Source: Chitinophagaceae bacterium UBA1931 | Lineage (GTDB): Bacteria > Bacteroidota > Bacteroidia > Chitinophagales > Chitinophagaceae | Length of the DNA: 64,000 nucleotides | Assembly (NCBI GenBank): GCA_002337125.1 | Contig: DDFJ01000004.1 | Location: 2,407,889-2,471,888 of the forward strand | Direction of reading: 5' to 3' | Shown here: piece by piece, positions 1 to 9,052 of the stretch | Layout: every line of letters begins with the position of its first letter | How positions within the stretch are numbered: position 1 is the first letter of the stretch | Made by a program: the position numbers and the translations under genes | The notes under the pieces: model-generated | Told to the model about the DNA's origin: nothing | Seen by the model: only the letters and a program-made list of their open reading frames with translations | Databases searched by the model: none

Positions 1-2364
1 GGCGCAACAGTTCCAACACTTCCAACAACATCAAGTAATGGAATTACTGGCACATGGAGTCCTGCAACTGTAAGCAATCAATCATCAGGAACATATACGT
101 TCACGCCAACAGCTGGACAGTGTGCAACAACAGCAACTCTTTCTGTAACAGTGAATCCAAATGTTACACCAACATTCAGCTTCGGAACAACATTGACAAT
201 CTGTGCAGGTGGAACAGTACCAACATTGCCGACAACATCAAGCAATGGAATTACCGGAACATGGAGTCCTGCAACAGTGAGCAATCAATCATCAGGAACT
301 TATACATTCACGCCAACTGCTGGTCAGTGTGCAACAACACAAACATTTACTGTAACAGTCAATCCAAATATTCTTCCAACGTTCAGCTTTGGAACAACAT
401 TGACCATTTGTGCAGGTGGAACAGTACCATCATTGCCAACAACATCAAGCAATGGAATTACCGGTACTTGGAGTCCGTCGGTTGTTGACAATCAAACATC
501 AGGAACGTACACATTCACACCAACAGCTGGTCAGTGTGCAACAACAGCAACATTTGCTGTTACAGTGAATCCAAACATTACACCAACGTTTAGTTTCGGA
601 ACGTCAATGAATATTTGTAACGGAGCAACTGCACCAACATTGCCAACAACATCAGGCAATGGAGTTACCGGTACGTGGAGTCCGTCAACAATCAGTAATC
701 AAACATCAGGAACCTATACATTCACACCAACAACAGGTCAGTGTGCAACTACAACTACCTTGTCAGTAACAGTGAATGCGAATGTTACGCCAACATTCAG
801 TTTTGGAACAACATTGGCAATTTGCGCAGGTGGAACAGTTCCAACATTGCCAACAACATCAAGCAATGGAATTACCGGAACCTGGAGTCCTGCAACAGTA
901 AGTAATCAAACAACAGGAACCTATACATTCACGCCAACTGCAGGTCAATGTGCAACCACAGCAACATATACAGTAACAGTAACACCAAATGTTACACCTG
1001 CATTCAGCTTTGGTAAAACATTAAGCATCTGTACAGGTGGCACTGTTCCAACATTACCAGGAACTTCCGATAACGGAATTACCGGAACATGGAATCCTGC
1101 AACAGTTGATAACCAGAACTCAGCAACTTATACATTCACACCAACAGCTGGTCAATGTGCTAATATTGCAACGTTTGCTGTAACAGTAAACCCGATTGTT
1201 ACACCAACCTTCAGTTTTGGAACAACATTAGCAATCTGTGCAGGTGGAACAGTTCCGGCATTAGTAACAACATCATCCAATGGTGTAACCGGAACATGGA
1301 GTCCTGCAACAGTAAGCAACCAGGCATCAGGTACCTATACATTCACAGCAACTGCTGGTCAATGTGCAACAACACAAACATTTACTGTAACAGTAACTCC
1401 TAATACAGTTCCTTCATTCAGCTTTGGTACAACATTAAGTATCTGCACTGGCGGAACAGTACCAACACTTCCAACATCATCAACAAACGGTGTAACCGGT
1501 ACATGGAGCCCGGCAACAGTAAGTAATCAAACTTCCGGAACATATACATTCACACCAACAGCAGGTCAGTGTGCAACAACACAAACATTTACTGTAACGG
1601 TGAATGCAATTGTAACACCAACCTTCAGCTTTGGTACATCACAATCAATTTGTATCGGGGCAACGGTTCCAACATTGGTAACAACATCAACAAACGGTGT
1701 AACCGGTACATGGAGCCCGGCAACAGTAAGTAATCAGACTTCAGGAACCTATACATTCACTCCGTCTGCAGGTCAGTGTGCAACAACACAAACATTAGCA
1801 GTAGAAGTGAACCCGATTCCATTGTTAACGATAAGAGCAGACACAACAATCAATGATGGAGCAATCATGCCTGCTACTAATTTCATTACATCGCCTGCAG
1901 GTGTAACATTAGCATGGACAAATTCAAATACAGCTATTGGTCTTGCAGGAACAGGAACAGGCAATGTGCCATCATTCACTGGAATTAACAGGGGTAATGA
2001 TCCAATCAGCGGAACCATTACAGTTACGCCACGTATTAACGGATGTATTGGTTCAGCAAAATCATATGTCGTAACTGTCCGTCCGTTGAGTAAAGATGTA
2101 TTTGTTCCAAACGTGTTCTCACCAAATGGTGATGGCAAGAATGATGTGCTGCTGGTGTATGGTAATTATATTGATAAACTTGAAATGCGCATCTTCAACC
2201 AGTGGGGACAACAGATCTTCTTTACCAACAGCCGCACATTTGGCTGGGATGGAAGACAGAACGGCAAACCACAACCGGTTGGGGTATATGTGTATGCATT
2301 AAAAGCTGTGATGAGCGATGGTAAGGTTATTGAGCAAAAAGGATCCATCACGCTTGTACGTTAA
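1..2364 (+). CDS. T9SS type B cargo protein with tandem ~68-residue repeats (5' truncated)
   Basis: The reading frame is open from the first base, so the gene begins outside the window; an internal ATG at 151 is only a repeat-internal methionine. It encodes about nine tandem repeats of roughly 68 residues, each with the pattern TPTFSFGT..ICxGGTVPTLPTTSSNG(I/V)TGTWSP..GTYTFTPTAGQCATT and two cysteines. After residue ~600 there is a non-repeated Ig-like stretch. The last ~90 residues (FVPNVFSPNGDGKND ... WDGR.NGKPQPVGVYVYAL) match the gliding-motility-type C-terminal domain that routes proteins through type IX secretion to the cell surface (type B signal). PorP/SprF follows 51 bp downstream, which is typical for type B cargo. 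It is probably a large surface adhesin or filament. The repeat units are very similar as DNA as well as protein. Confidence 0.9.
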   Translation, partial: GATVPTLPTTSSNGITGTWSPATVSNQSSGTYTFTPTAGQCATTATLSVTVNPNVTPTFSFGTTLTICAGGTVPTLPTTSSNGITGTWSPATVSNQSSGTYTFTPTAGQCATTQTFTVTVNPNILPTFSFGTTLTICAGGTVPSLPTTSSNGITGTWSPSVVDNQTSGTYTFTPTAGQCATTATFAVTVNPNITPTFSFGTSMNICNGATAPTLPTTSGNGVTGTWSPSTISNQTSGTYTFTPTTGQCATTTTLSVTVNANVTPTFSFGTTLAICAGGTVPTLPTTSSNGITGTWSPATVSNQTTGTYTFTPTAGQCATTATYTVTVTPNVTPAFSFGKTLSICTGGTVPTLPGTSDNGITGTWNPATVDNQNSATYTFTPTAGQCANIATFAVTVNPIVTPTFSFGTTLAICAGGTVPALVTTSSNGVTGTWSPATVSNQASGTYTFTATAGQCATTQTFTVTVTPNTVPSFSFGTTLSICTGGTVPTLPTSSTNGVTGTWSPATVSNQTSGTYTFTPTAGQCATTQTFTVTVNAIVTPTFSFGTSQSICIGATVPTLVTTSTNGVTGTWSPATVSNQTSGTYTFTPSAGQCATTQTLAVEVNPIPLLTIRADTTINDGAIMPATNFITSPAGVTLAWTNSNTAIGLAGTGTGNVPSFTGINRGNDPISGTITVTPRINGCIGSAKSYVVTVRPLSKDVFVPNVFSPNGDGKNDVLLVYGNYIDKLEMRIFNQWGQQIFFTNSRTFGWDGRQNGKPQPVGVYVYALKAVMSDGKVIEQKGSITLVR

Positions 2365-2415
2365 TCAATCATTATTCAGGACAATAAATTATTCAATCTA
2401 TATCTGCTATTAACA

Positions 2416-3441
2416 ATGAAAAATCGTCTTATAAAACAACAGGTTTTCATCACAGCAATATTGCTTACTGCAGTGTTGCAGAAAACCGTTGCACAAACCG
2501 ATCCGCATTTCACTCAAAACTATACGTACCCCATGTACATCAATCCTGCAATGACAGGAGGAAGTGATGGCGATTACAGGGTATCGGGTGTGTACCGCAG
2601 CCAATGGGGAAGCATTTCTAATCCATACCGTACAAGCGGCTTATCGTTTGATACACGCACCAATAAAAATGTAGCACTTGGTGTGAACCTGTTAAATCAA
2701 TCAGCAGGTGATGGTGGATTTAACTACTTCAATGCTTACGGAACATTTGCATACACAGGTGTAAAGTTTGGAAAAGATAATAACCATCGTCTTGTACTTG
2801 CATTACAGGCCGGCTTAATTAACCGTCGTGTTGATCAGACAAAATTCAAATGGGGAGATCAGTGGAATCCAATTACGGGTTACAATGCATCCAATGCCAC
2901 ATCTGAAAGTTTTGCTGCAACTAATGCTTCAACATTCGATGCAGGTGCAGGTGCATTGTATTACGATGCAACACCTGATAAGAAAGCAAATGCATTTGGC
3001 GGATTTTCAATTGCACATATCAACCGTCCGAAAGATCCCATCATTGCCACACAAAGCGCAAGCCTGAATACAATTCCTTTACGTGTAACCATACATGGTG
3101 GTTTGAGCTTTAATTTATCTGAACGTACAAGTATTGTTCCACATGCATTATACATGCAGCAGGGAACAGCAAAGGAATTTATGCTTGGTACTTATGTACA
3201 GCTGAATGTAAATGAAGAAACTGATTTTATGTTTGGCGGCTACTATCGTTATAAAGATGCGGTTGCTCCTTTTTTTGGTGTTGACTGGAAAAATTTCATT
3301 GTTGGAATCAGTTATGATGTAAACACATCAAAACTTGGTGCCATGACAAGAAATGTAAACAGTTTTGAACTGAGCCTTTCTTATATCAAACGCAGCGGAA
3401 CAAAAAGCATTTTTGATTATATCCGTTGTCCACGTTTATAA
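2416..3441 (+). CDS. PorP/SprF family type IX secretion system membrane protein
   Basis: The 341-residue protein starts with a signal peptide (hydrophobic stretch ending VAQTDPHFTQ) followed by the family hallmark 'DPHFTQNYTYPMYINPAMTG'-like opening, in which the early PxYxNPAxTG motif is diagnostic of PorP/SprF. The rest alternates in the manner of an outer-membrane beta-barrel. Family members pair with individual type B T9SS cargo and help deliver or anchor it on the surface. It sits between the cargo gene and an OmpA-type protein, the usual three-gene arrangement. Its 3' end overlaps possible early start codons of the next gene, but not the start chosen for it. I am confident of the family; the link to this particular cargo is inferred from position. 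Confidence 0.92.
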   Translation: MKNRLIKQQVFITAILLTAVLQKTVAQTDPHFTQNYTYPMYINPAMTGGSDGDYRVSGVYRSQWGSISNPYRTSGLSFDTRTNKNVALGVNLLNQSAGDGGFNYFNAYGTFAYTGVKFGKDNNHRLVLALQAGLINRRVDQTKFKWGDQWNPITGYNASNATSESFAATNASTFDAGAGALYYDATPDKKANAFGGFSIAHINRPKDPIIATQSASLNTIPLRVTIHGGLSFNLSERTSIVPHALYMQQGTAKEFMLGTYVQLNVNEETDFMFGGYYRYKDAVAPFFGVDWKNFIVGISYDVNTSKLGAMTRNVNSFELSLSYIKRSGTKSIFDYIRCPRL

Positions 3442-3491
3442 TGTTAATGATATTGATGCGTACGAATGAATCACTCCAAAAGCCAACAAAA

Positions 3492-5534
3492 ATGAAGACC
3501 AACATATTTTCTTCTGTAAAAATAAAATTGCAAAAACCAATGAGCAGGTTACTGCTGTTTGTTTTTGCAGCAACAGCTGTACAATCATCTTTTGCCCAGG
3601 TTGATAAACGCCTTGCTGATGCCGATAAATCTTTTGCAGCCGGCGATTATTATACTGCTGCAAAATTGTATGAGCAGTTTCTTCACCCGGTTGTAAAACA
3701 AATAGAACCGGCTAACCTTCCCATCAATGCACGCAGGCACAGGCAAAGCACGGGCATGATGGGAAAGGGTGTTACAAAAAATGATTTACTGTTTAAACAG
3801 GCTGAGTGTTTTCGTCTTGCCAACTATTGGCAGGAAGCAGCAGCACGTTATAAAGAAGTGGCAGAAAAAGACCCGGCAAACTACAGCAAAGGTTTATACT
3901 GGTACGCAGTATGCCAGCGCAGTCTTGGAAATTATAATGATGCTGAAGAAAGTCTGAATAAATTTTTAGCTGCTGCAACAGCAAACGATCAGTTAAGACC
4001 TGCTGCAGAAAAAGAACTGCAAACACTGAAGTATATCAAATCACAACTTGTACGCCCCGATACTGTTTTGTATAATGTAAAAAAACTTTCACTTTCATCA
4101 GGATCAGGTAAGGGTGTGTATGCACCGCTGATGATGAAAGACGGGCAACTGATTGTGACAAGCACAGTAACCGATACTGCTGCAAAAGAAGGAATCAATC
4201 CTTATCATAACAGGCTGTTCACAACAAAATTGAGCAACGGAGTGTTTCAGAATGAAGAAGAACTGAAGGTACAAGGTGTTGATGCTGCAACAAATATTGG
4301 TACAGCATCTGTCAATCCCGTAAGTGGAGTTGTTTATTTTACACAATGGAAAAAGGAAGGCGATAAAAGTGTATCAGCTATTTATGCTGCTACAAAAACA
4401 GCTGATGGTTTAAGTTTACCTGTGTTACTTTCTTCTGTTAATCAAACAGGGTATAACAGTAAGCAACCATTCTGTACTGCAGATGGAAAGTATTTATTCT
4501 TTGCATCCGACAGACAGGGTGGTGCCGGTAAGTTTGATATATGGTTTGCAGCAATCAATGCTGATGGTTCAATTGCTGAAGCAAAAAATGCAGGTGCAAT
4601 TAATACAGAAGCAGATGAGCAGGCTCCGTTTATTCATACAAAGAGCAACACACTTGTTTTCTCCAGTAACGGACGTGAAGGCATGGGCGGCTTTGATTTG
4701 TTTATGAGCAAAGGAAGTATTGGAGAATGGAAGACGCCGCAAAACATGGGTTATCCTGTTAACTCAACACGGGATGATATTTATTTTACAGCCGATCAGG
4801 AAACAGCATTTTATAAAAATGCATTACTGAGTTCCGACCGTGGTTCTGAATGTTGTCTTGAAACATATGCAGTAACCAAAGCTGCAAAGAAAAAATTCTT
4901 AACAGGTGTTGTGTATGATCTTAAAGACAATACTCCTCTCAGCAATGCAGAAGTGCTGCTGAAAAATAAAAATGGTAAAACCTGGAAACAAACAACTGAC
5001 GCAAACGGACATTATACATTTGAAGTGCTCGATGAAAACAACGAACAGATAACCACAACAAAAGAATTGTATAAAGAAAATACAACAGCAGTAACAATTG
5101 AAAAAACAAATGAAGGCTGGCTGGAAGATGTATTAACCAATGCACCGATTTATATAGAAAAGAAACTGGTGATCAAGGTTGAAAATGTAGTAACGGTTTA
5201 TTTTGATTTTGACAAAAGCAATTTAAAAGAACCAGCTGTTAATAAACTTGATTCAATTTATAATGTACTCGTTGAAAACCCAACTGCAACCATCCAGATT
5301 TCAGGATATACCGATGGACGTGGCACAGAGGAGTACAACAAAATACTTTCCGACAAGCGTGCAAAAGCCTGTGCCGATTATTTGATTGGCAAGGGTATTG
5401 ATGCAGGCCGCATTACTTTCGAATCGTTCGGCGCATGTTGCCCTGTTGAAATGGAATTGATTAACGGAAGAGATAATGCAGAAGGAAGAAGTAAAAACAG
5501 GAGAGCGCTGATTAACATTGATAAAAAAGAGTAA
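3492..5534 (+). CDS. OmpA-family protein with TPR, PD40 beta-propeller and carboxypeptidase-regulatory-like domains
   Basis: I chose the ATG at 3492 because it gives a basic N-terminus and signal peptide ending in SSFAQ; an ATG at 3540 is also possible. The order is: signal peptide; TPR-like helices (about residues 30-160, ADKSFAAGDYYTAAKLYEQ); PD40/WD40-like repeats (LFFASDRQGGAGKFDIW, LVFSSNGREGMGGFDLF); a carboxypeptidase-regulatory-like beta domain (GVVYDLKDNTPLSNAEV); and a C-terminal OmpA domain (VYFDFDKSNLKEPAVNKLD ... ISGYTDGRGTEEYNKILSDKRAKA) that binds peptidoglycan. This multidomain arrangement resembles PorE/SprE-associated T9SS partners. It is probably co-transcribed with the PorP/SprF gene. 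A strong hairpin follows the stop. Confidence 0.9.
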   Translation: MKTNIFSSVKIKLQKPMSRLLLFVFAATAVQSSFAQVDKRLADADKSFAAGDYYTAAKLYEQFLHPVVKQIEPANLPINARRHRQSTGMMGKGVTKNDLLFKQAECFRLANYWQEAAARYKEVAEKDPANYSKGLYWYAVCQRSLGNYNDAEESLNKFLAAATANDQLRPAAEKELQTLKYIKSQLVRPDTVLYNVKKLSLSSGSGKGVYAPLMMKDGQLIVTSTVTDTAAKEGINPYHNRLFTTKLSNGVFQNEEELKVQGVDAATNIGTASVNPVSGVVYFTQWKKEGDKSVSAIYAATKTADGLSLPVLLSSVNQTGYNSKQPFCTADGKYLFFASDRQGGAGKFDIWFAAINADGSIAEAKNAGAINTEADEQAPFIHTKSNTLVFSSNGREGMGGFDLFMSKGSIGEWKTPQNMGYPVNSTRDDIYFTADQETAFYKNALLSSDRGSECCLETYAVTKAAKKKFLTGVVYDLKDNTPLSNAEVLLKNKNGKTWKQTTDANGHYTFEVLDENNEQITTTKELYKENTTAVTIEKTNEGWLEDVLTNAPIYIEKKLVIKVENVVTVYFDFDKSNLKEPAVNKLDSIYNVLVENPTATIQISGYTDGRGTEEYNKILSDKRAKACADYLIGKGIDAGRITFESFGACCPVEMELINGRDNAEGRSKNRRALINIDKKE

Positions 5535-5552
5535 GGCTAGTACATAGTTCAT

Positions 5553-5590
5553 AAACAAAGGTTCGCTTGAAAGAGCGGACCTTTTTGTTT
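5553..5590 (+). terminator. intrinsic terminator after the T9SS operon
   Basis: AGGTTCGCT (5559-5567) pairs with AGCGGACCT (5574-5582) through one G-T wobble. The loop is six bases and a TTTTTGTTT tract follows. The flanking AAACAA/TTGTTT also pairs, so it may work in both directions. It lies 24 bp after the OmpA gene stop. Confidence 0.75.
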
Positions 5591-5669
5591 ATTTAAGTGT
5601 GTATTTTTAACAGTGATATGGAATGTTATCAAATTTGTATCTGAATTACTGAATTGAAAAAATACAAAA

Positions 5670-6215
5670 TTGAAAAAGCTTGCTTTTGTGATGTTATTTA
5701 TAAACCTATCCTGCTCTGGGAATAATAACACATATGAATTAAGTCAACTGCAGAAAATTGAAAAGTTGGTTTCAATAGAGCCGGCACCAGCTGCAATTTC
5801 ATTTGTTCCTGTTTTTGTTACCTGCAGCAATGGAAAGATTGCTGAAACAAATTTTATTATACTAAAGCATGTTTATGAAATTTCGTATTCAAAGAAATAC
5901 ACTCATTATGCTGATTTCTTATTTAATGTTTTAAATAAAAAAGTTGTTATTAATGTTTCTGATAAACAAGCCTCTGATTATTTTCAAAAAGCATTTTTTA
6001 TTGACAGCGCCATCAATTCTGTTTATAAAGAGAAAAGCATAAAAGGGTTAATATACAATTACTGTGAAAAAGGAAGTTTACGGTTAAACAAGCAAGGGTT
6101 AACAGAAAATCAGTTAAGCACTATTGCTTATTTCTTTTTCCTTAATGGATATTTCCGGTACGACGATGATTATAATACAACTTCTGATTTCAAAAAAATG
6201 CCACAGTTTAATTAA
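5670..6215 (+). CDS. hypothetical small lipoprotein
   Basis: This 181-residue protein uses a TTG start; MKKLAFVMLFINLSCSGN then gives a clean lipoprotein signal with lipobox LSCS and Cys near residue 15. The rest is soluble, mixed alpha/beta, with no motif I recognise. Mature residues are enriched in Tyr, Phe and Lys, which is normal for the region. It stands alone between the T9SS terminator and a convergent MFS gene whose stop is only a few bases away. No function is proposed. The start is uncertain because no ATG gives the signal peptide. Confidence 0.6.
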   Translation: MKKLAFVMLFINLSCSGNNNTYELSQLQKIEKLVSIEPAPAAISFVPVFVTCSNGKIAETNFIILKHVYEISYSKKYTHYADFLFNVLNKKVVINVSDKQASDYFQKAFFIDSAINSVYKEKSIKGLIYNYCEKGSLRLNKQGLTENQLSTIAYFFFLNGYFRYDDDYNTTSDFKKMPQFN

Positions 6216-6218
6216 TAT

Positions 6219-7502
6219 TTACCCTGCTATATCCTGCGCTGCAGCTACTTCATCTTCTAAAATCTGTTCCTGCATATTCAATGCCTCAGCCTGTTCATTA
6301 TTTTGTTGTTTGCGTAAGAAATGAAAACCGGTTGCTGCAACTACACAAACTGCTGCAAGCATCCAGAACAATGTTTTAAATCCCGAAGTATCTGCAACTC
6401 TTGCACCAAACATGGGTCCAAATGTTTGTGCTGCCGACCATGCCATGGTATAGAGTGCAGCATATTGTCCACGGTTGGTATGATTACTTCTCCCAATCCA
6501 GAACGTATTCATAAACGGCATTGCCAGCATTTCACCAAGAGTAATGAGTATAATCAGCGATAAGGCTGTGACATGATTAATGTGCAGCAGGTTCAGCATA
6601 CAGAAAAACAAACCGGTGAGTAACACACCAATTGTTACAAACCGCAAAGGCGTTTTTTTCTTTTCCAGGTTGTAAACAAGAATCATTTCAACCAGTACAA
6701 TCACAACGCCGTTCAACGCCATAATTAAACCAATAAACGGTTCTGAAAATGCCTGTTCTTTTTTTAGGTAAACAGAAAAGTTGGTAAACAGCTGAAAGAA
6801 ACAAGCAGCAAATAACATGGAACAGATAATAAACCACATGTACGCCTTGTCTTTATAGGCAGATGTTGCTTTAACAGTTGATGTAGCTGTAGTTTGTTTT
6901 TTTATGGTTTGTGATGAAGGTGAAAGAAGTTTATAAAGAAGAAATGATGCAGCAAGATTGGTGATACCATCTACCCAAAACAATAATTCGTAATTGTAAT
7001 GTGCGATAACGCCGCCCATTGCACTGCCAATTGCCCAACCAAGATTAATGGCAAGTCGGTTGAGCGAGTAAGATCTTGTTCTGTTTTCTTCTGAACTGTA
7101 AAATGCAATTGCTGTTGAATTGGCGGGTCTGAATGCTTCGTTTACAAAACTGAGAATAAAGGTGAAGATGCAGATGAGCGGGTAACTTTTCATTTGGCCC
7201 AGCAGCATAAACAGCAAGCCGCCACCCGTTAAAGTAAACAGTTGAATTTTATGAAAACCGATTTTATCAGTAAGTCTTCCGCCGATGTAAGCACCTGTAA
7301 AAGCGCCTGCACCAAACAAGCCAAACACAAAACCTGCCTGGCTTAATGAATAACCCATTTTCGGACTTGTAAGATAAATACTCAGGAACGGAATAACCAT
7401 TGTACCGCTCCTGTTCACCAGCATAATCCATGAAAGCAACCAGGTTTGTTTTGATAAACCTGAATACGCCTGTTTATATTGCTGAATGGTTGGTGAAAGC
7501 AT
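6219..7502 (-). CDS. MFS transporter (12 TM, drug/solute exporter type)
   Basis: I take the ATG at 7502 (MLSPTIQQYKQAYSGL), giving 427 residues; an in-frame start at 7544 would add 14 residues. Hydrophobic segments fit 12 transmembrane helices. Between TM2 and TM3 is the MFS motif GGRLTDKIGFHK, and early residues (WLLSWIMLVNRSGTMVIPFLSIYLT) match MdtH/YajR-like transporters. A basic cytoplasmic linker (around residues 195-215, SSQTIKKQTT) separates the two six-helix bundles. The C-tail is Gln/Glu rich. The substrate cannot be told from sequence. It converges with the small lipoprotein gene at its 3' end. Confidence 0.85.
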   Translation of the reverse strand: MLSPTIQQYKQAYSGLSKQTWLLSWIMLVNRSGTMVIPFLSIYLTSPKMGYSLSQAGFVFGLFGAGAFTGAYIGGRLTDKIGFHKIQLFTLTGGGLLFMLLGQMKSYPLICIFTFILSFVNEAFRPANSTAIAFYSSEENRTRSYSLNRLAINLGWAIGSAMGGVIAHYNYELLFWVDGITNLAASFLLYKLLSPSSQTIKKQTTATSTVKATSAYKDKAYMWFIICSMLFAACFFQLFTNFSVYLKKEQAFSEPFIGLIMALNGVVIVLVEMILVYNLEKKKTPLRFVTIGVLLTGLFFCMLNLLHINHVTALSLIILITLGEMLAMPFMNTFWIGRSNHTNRGQYAALYTMAWSAAQTFGPMFGARVADTSGFKTLFWMLAAVCVVAATGFHFLRKQQNNEQAEALNMQEQILEDEVAAAQDIAG

Positions 7503-7636
7503 AATGGAGAACAAAAATATTCTTATTCGGTTAGATAGAAACACAGATGATAGTGATAACGATGATGAAACAAATCATTGGCTGATATTTTTTCAATCAT
7601 TTATATCCGCCCGATCCGTGTCATCCGTGTTTCTAT

Positions 7637-8011
7637 TTATAATTCAACTGCAGGGTCCCAGAAACGTTTTTCAAAATCAACCACTGTATCATTCTTCACT
7701 TTCACACCATCTTTTTCCAGCAGCTCCTGCATTTTTGTTGGAGTTTCAAAATGTGCTTTGCCGGTGAGCATTCCGTTACGGTTTACCACACGTTGTGCAG
7801 GAACTTTTGGTTTTACATTGTGAGCACCATTCATTGCCCATCCAACCATACGTGCTGAAAGTTTTGTACCGAGGTAAGAAGCAATGGCACCATATGATGT
7901 TACACGGCCTTTGGGCACCTGGCGTACCACATCATATACATCATCAAAAAAAGAGTATTCTTTGAGTTTACCTGTTTCAGGAATTGGCGGAGTCTTCTTT
8001 TTTGTGCTCAT
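7637..8011 (-). CDS. alkyltransferase-like (ATL) DNA-lesion binding protein
   Basis: The 124-residue protein is the C-terminal DNA-binding domain of the O6-alkylguanine-DNA alkyltransferase family: FFDDVYDVVRQVPKGRVTSYGAIASYLG is the winged-helix part and RMVGWAMNG carries the base-flipping arginine finger and recognition helix. The active-site motif PCHR is replaced by PAQR, so the alkyl-accepting cysteine is missing. Family knowledge: such ATL proteins bind O6-alkylguanine and flag it for nucleotide excision repair. The length matches ATLs (~100-125 aa). Its start overlaps the end of the DUF5522 gene by 35 bp, so the two are probably translated together. Confidence 0.88.
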   Translation of the reverse strand: MSTKKKTPPIPETGKLKEYSFFDDVYDVVRQVPKGRVTSYGAIASYLGTKLSARMVGWAMNGAHNVKPKVPAQRVVNRNGMLTGKAHFETPTKMQELLEKDGVKVKNDTVVDFEKRFWDPAVEL

Positions 8012-8189
8012 GTTTTGCTGCTTTCAGCAACAAGTTACGACGAGGTTCCGGAACATTTTCATATTCAAACGGGCAATGTCTGCAACCATGCCCGCAGCAA
8101 TAACCCCTTTCCAAATGATAACTGGCTGTGAGAACCATGTTATCATTTTCATCATAATAAAAATCTGTTCCTTCTGAAAGTCTGTTCAT
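7977..8189 (-). CDS. DUF5522 small cysteine-rich protein
   Basis: This 70-residue protein contains the block RGYCCGHGCRHCPFEY (about residues 29-44), whose four cysteines and histidines look like a metal site and match the DUF5522 family. The N-terminus (FYYDENDNMVLTASYHLERG) is also typical. Function is unknown. It lies directly upstream of, and overlaps, the ATL gene; this pairing may mean a shared role in DNA damage or simply a convenient operon. The acidic/basic tail (KHEHKKEDSANS) is encoded in the overlap. Confidence 0.8.
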   Translation of the reverse strand: MNRLSEGTDFYYDENDNMVLTASYHLERGYCCGHGCRHCPFEYENVPEPRRNLLLKAAKHEHKKEDSANS

Positions 8190-8254
8190 CGTTGTTTAAA
8201 TGGGTAAAAATTATTTAACCATTCAGCATTGATTTTGTTTAATGCGAAAGGAAA

Positions 8255-8962
8255 TTATTCTTTTTCCGTTTCATGCACCCATTGCTTCAGTGCCTCATCT
8301 TTTTCTGAAGACAGGGGTTGGGCAGGAAGTGAAAAGCAGAGATAGTGTATACGGCTGCTTTGTGCAATATCAAGTCCCTCGTAATGTGTTTTTATTTTCA
8401 GTTCATCGCTGATTTGTTGCTGCTTGTATAAATCATCTGTATCTGCGTGCAGTTGCAGATCGTACAGAGCAATCACCTGCTTTGTAAAATTGTAAAGAAC
8501 AGGTGAATCTGTTTTGAGATGAACTTTCCCTCCTGCATGGAGAAACTGCTGGTACAAACGCAGAAATTTAGGATGTGTTAAACGCTTTTTATGTTTGGAT
8601 GAGCGAAGCTGCGGATCAGGAAAAGTGATCCATATTTCACTTACCTCATCTTTGGCAAAGTATTCTGCAATGCGGTCAATTTGTGTGCGGAGAAAACCCA
8701 CATTGGTCAGGTTCTCTTTAATTGCTGTTTTAGCACCCACCCAAATCCGGTTACCTTTTAAATCAACACCAAGAAAATTCCGTTGAGGGTACAGACGGCC
8801 AAGTCCAACCGCATATTCGCCTTTACCACAGGCAAGCTCAAGCGTAATTGGATGTTGATTTTTAAAAAATGAATGCCATGTACCTTTCGTGTGTTCAGGA
8901 TACTGCAGCACATTGGAAAACGTTTCCAGTTCAGCAAAACGTATAAGTTTTTTTTGACCCAT
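8255..8962 (-). CDS. trmB: tRNA (guanine-N7-)-methyltransferase
   Basis: The 235-residue protein starts at the ATG at 8962 (MGQKKLIRFAELETFSNV); the longer frame to 9043 adds an unlikely hydrophobic stretch and runs into the terminator of the upstream RNA unit. SAM-binding motif I is LELACGKGEYAVGLG, followed by FLGVDLKGNRIWVGAK. The catalytic and tRNA-binding motif is WITFPDPQLRSSKHKKRLTHPKFL. TrmB makes m7G46 in the variable loop of tRNAs. Its position immediately downstream of two tRNA-like RNAs with giant variable arms is striking, but they are separated by a terminator and may be neighbours by chance. Confidence 0.93.
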   Translation of the reverse strand: MGQKKLIRFAELETFSNVLQYPEHTKGTWHSFFKNQHPITLELACGKGEYAVGLGRLYPQRNFLGVDLKGNRIWVGAKTAIKENLTNVGFLRTQIDRIAEYFAKDEVSEIWITFPDPQLRSSKHKKRLTHPKFLRLYQQFLHAGGKVHLKTDSPVLYNFTKQVIALYDLQLHADTDDLYKQQQISDELKIKTHYEGLDIAQSSRIHYLCFSLPAQPLSSEKDEALKQWVHETEKE

Positions 8963-8992
8963 AACGGGCAAAGTTAATAAAGGGGAGTGCTG

Positions 8993-9026
8993 AAAAACAA
9001 AAAAGCCCTTTGTAAAAACAAAAGGC
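8993..9026 (-). terminator. intrinsic terminator of the tRNA-like RNA unit
   Basis: Read on the minus strand, GCCTTTTG (9026-9019) pairs with CAAAGGGC (9012-9005) with a six-base loop, followed by TTTTTTGTTTTT. It lies about 27 nt after the 3' end of the second RNA of the pair and before the trmB start, so the RNA pair appears to form its own transcription unit. Confidence 0.72.
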
Positions 9027-9052
9027 AATCGTAAAAAAAGCATGAGAAAAGC

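Noticed and set aside
54..488. 144-residue ORF in the repeat region
   Set aside because: It is a frame-shifted reading of the repeat array, with only Asn/Ser/Cys-rich noise, and overlaps the real frame.
8963..9043. N-terminal extension of TrmB
   Set aside because: It covers the terminator of the RNA unit and adds a non-family hydrophobic leader.
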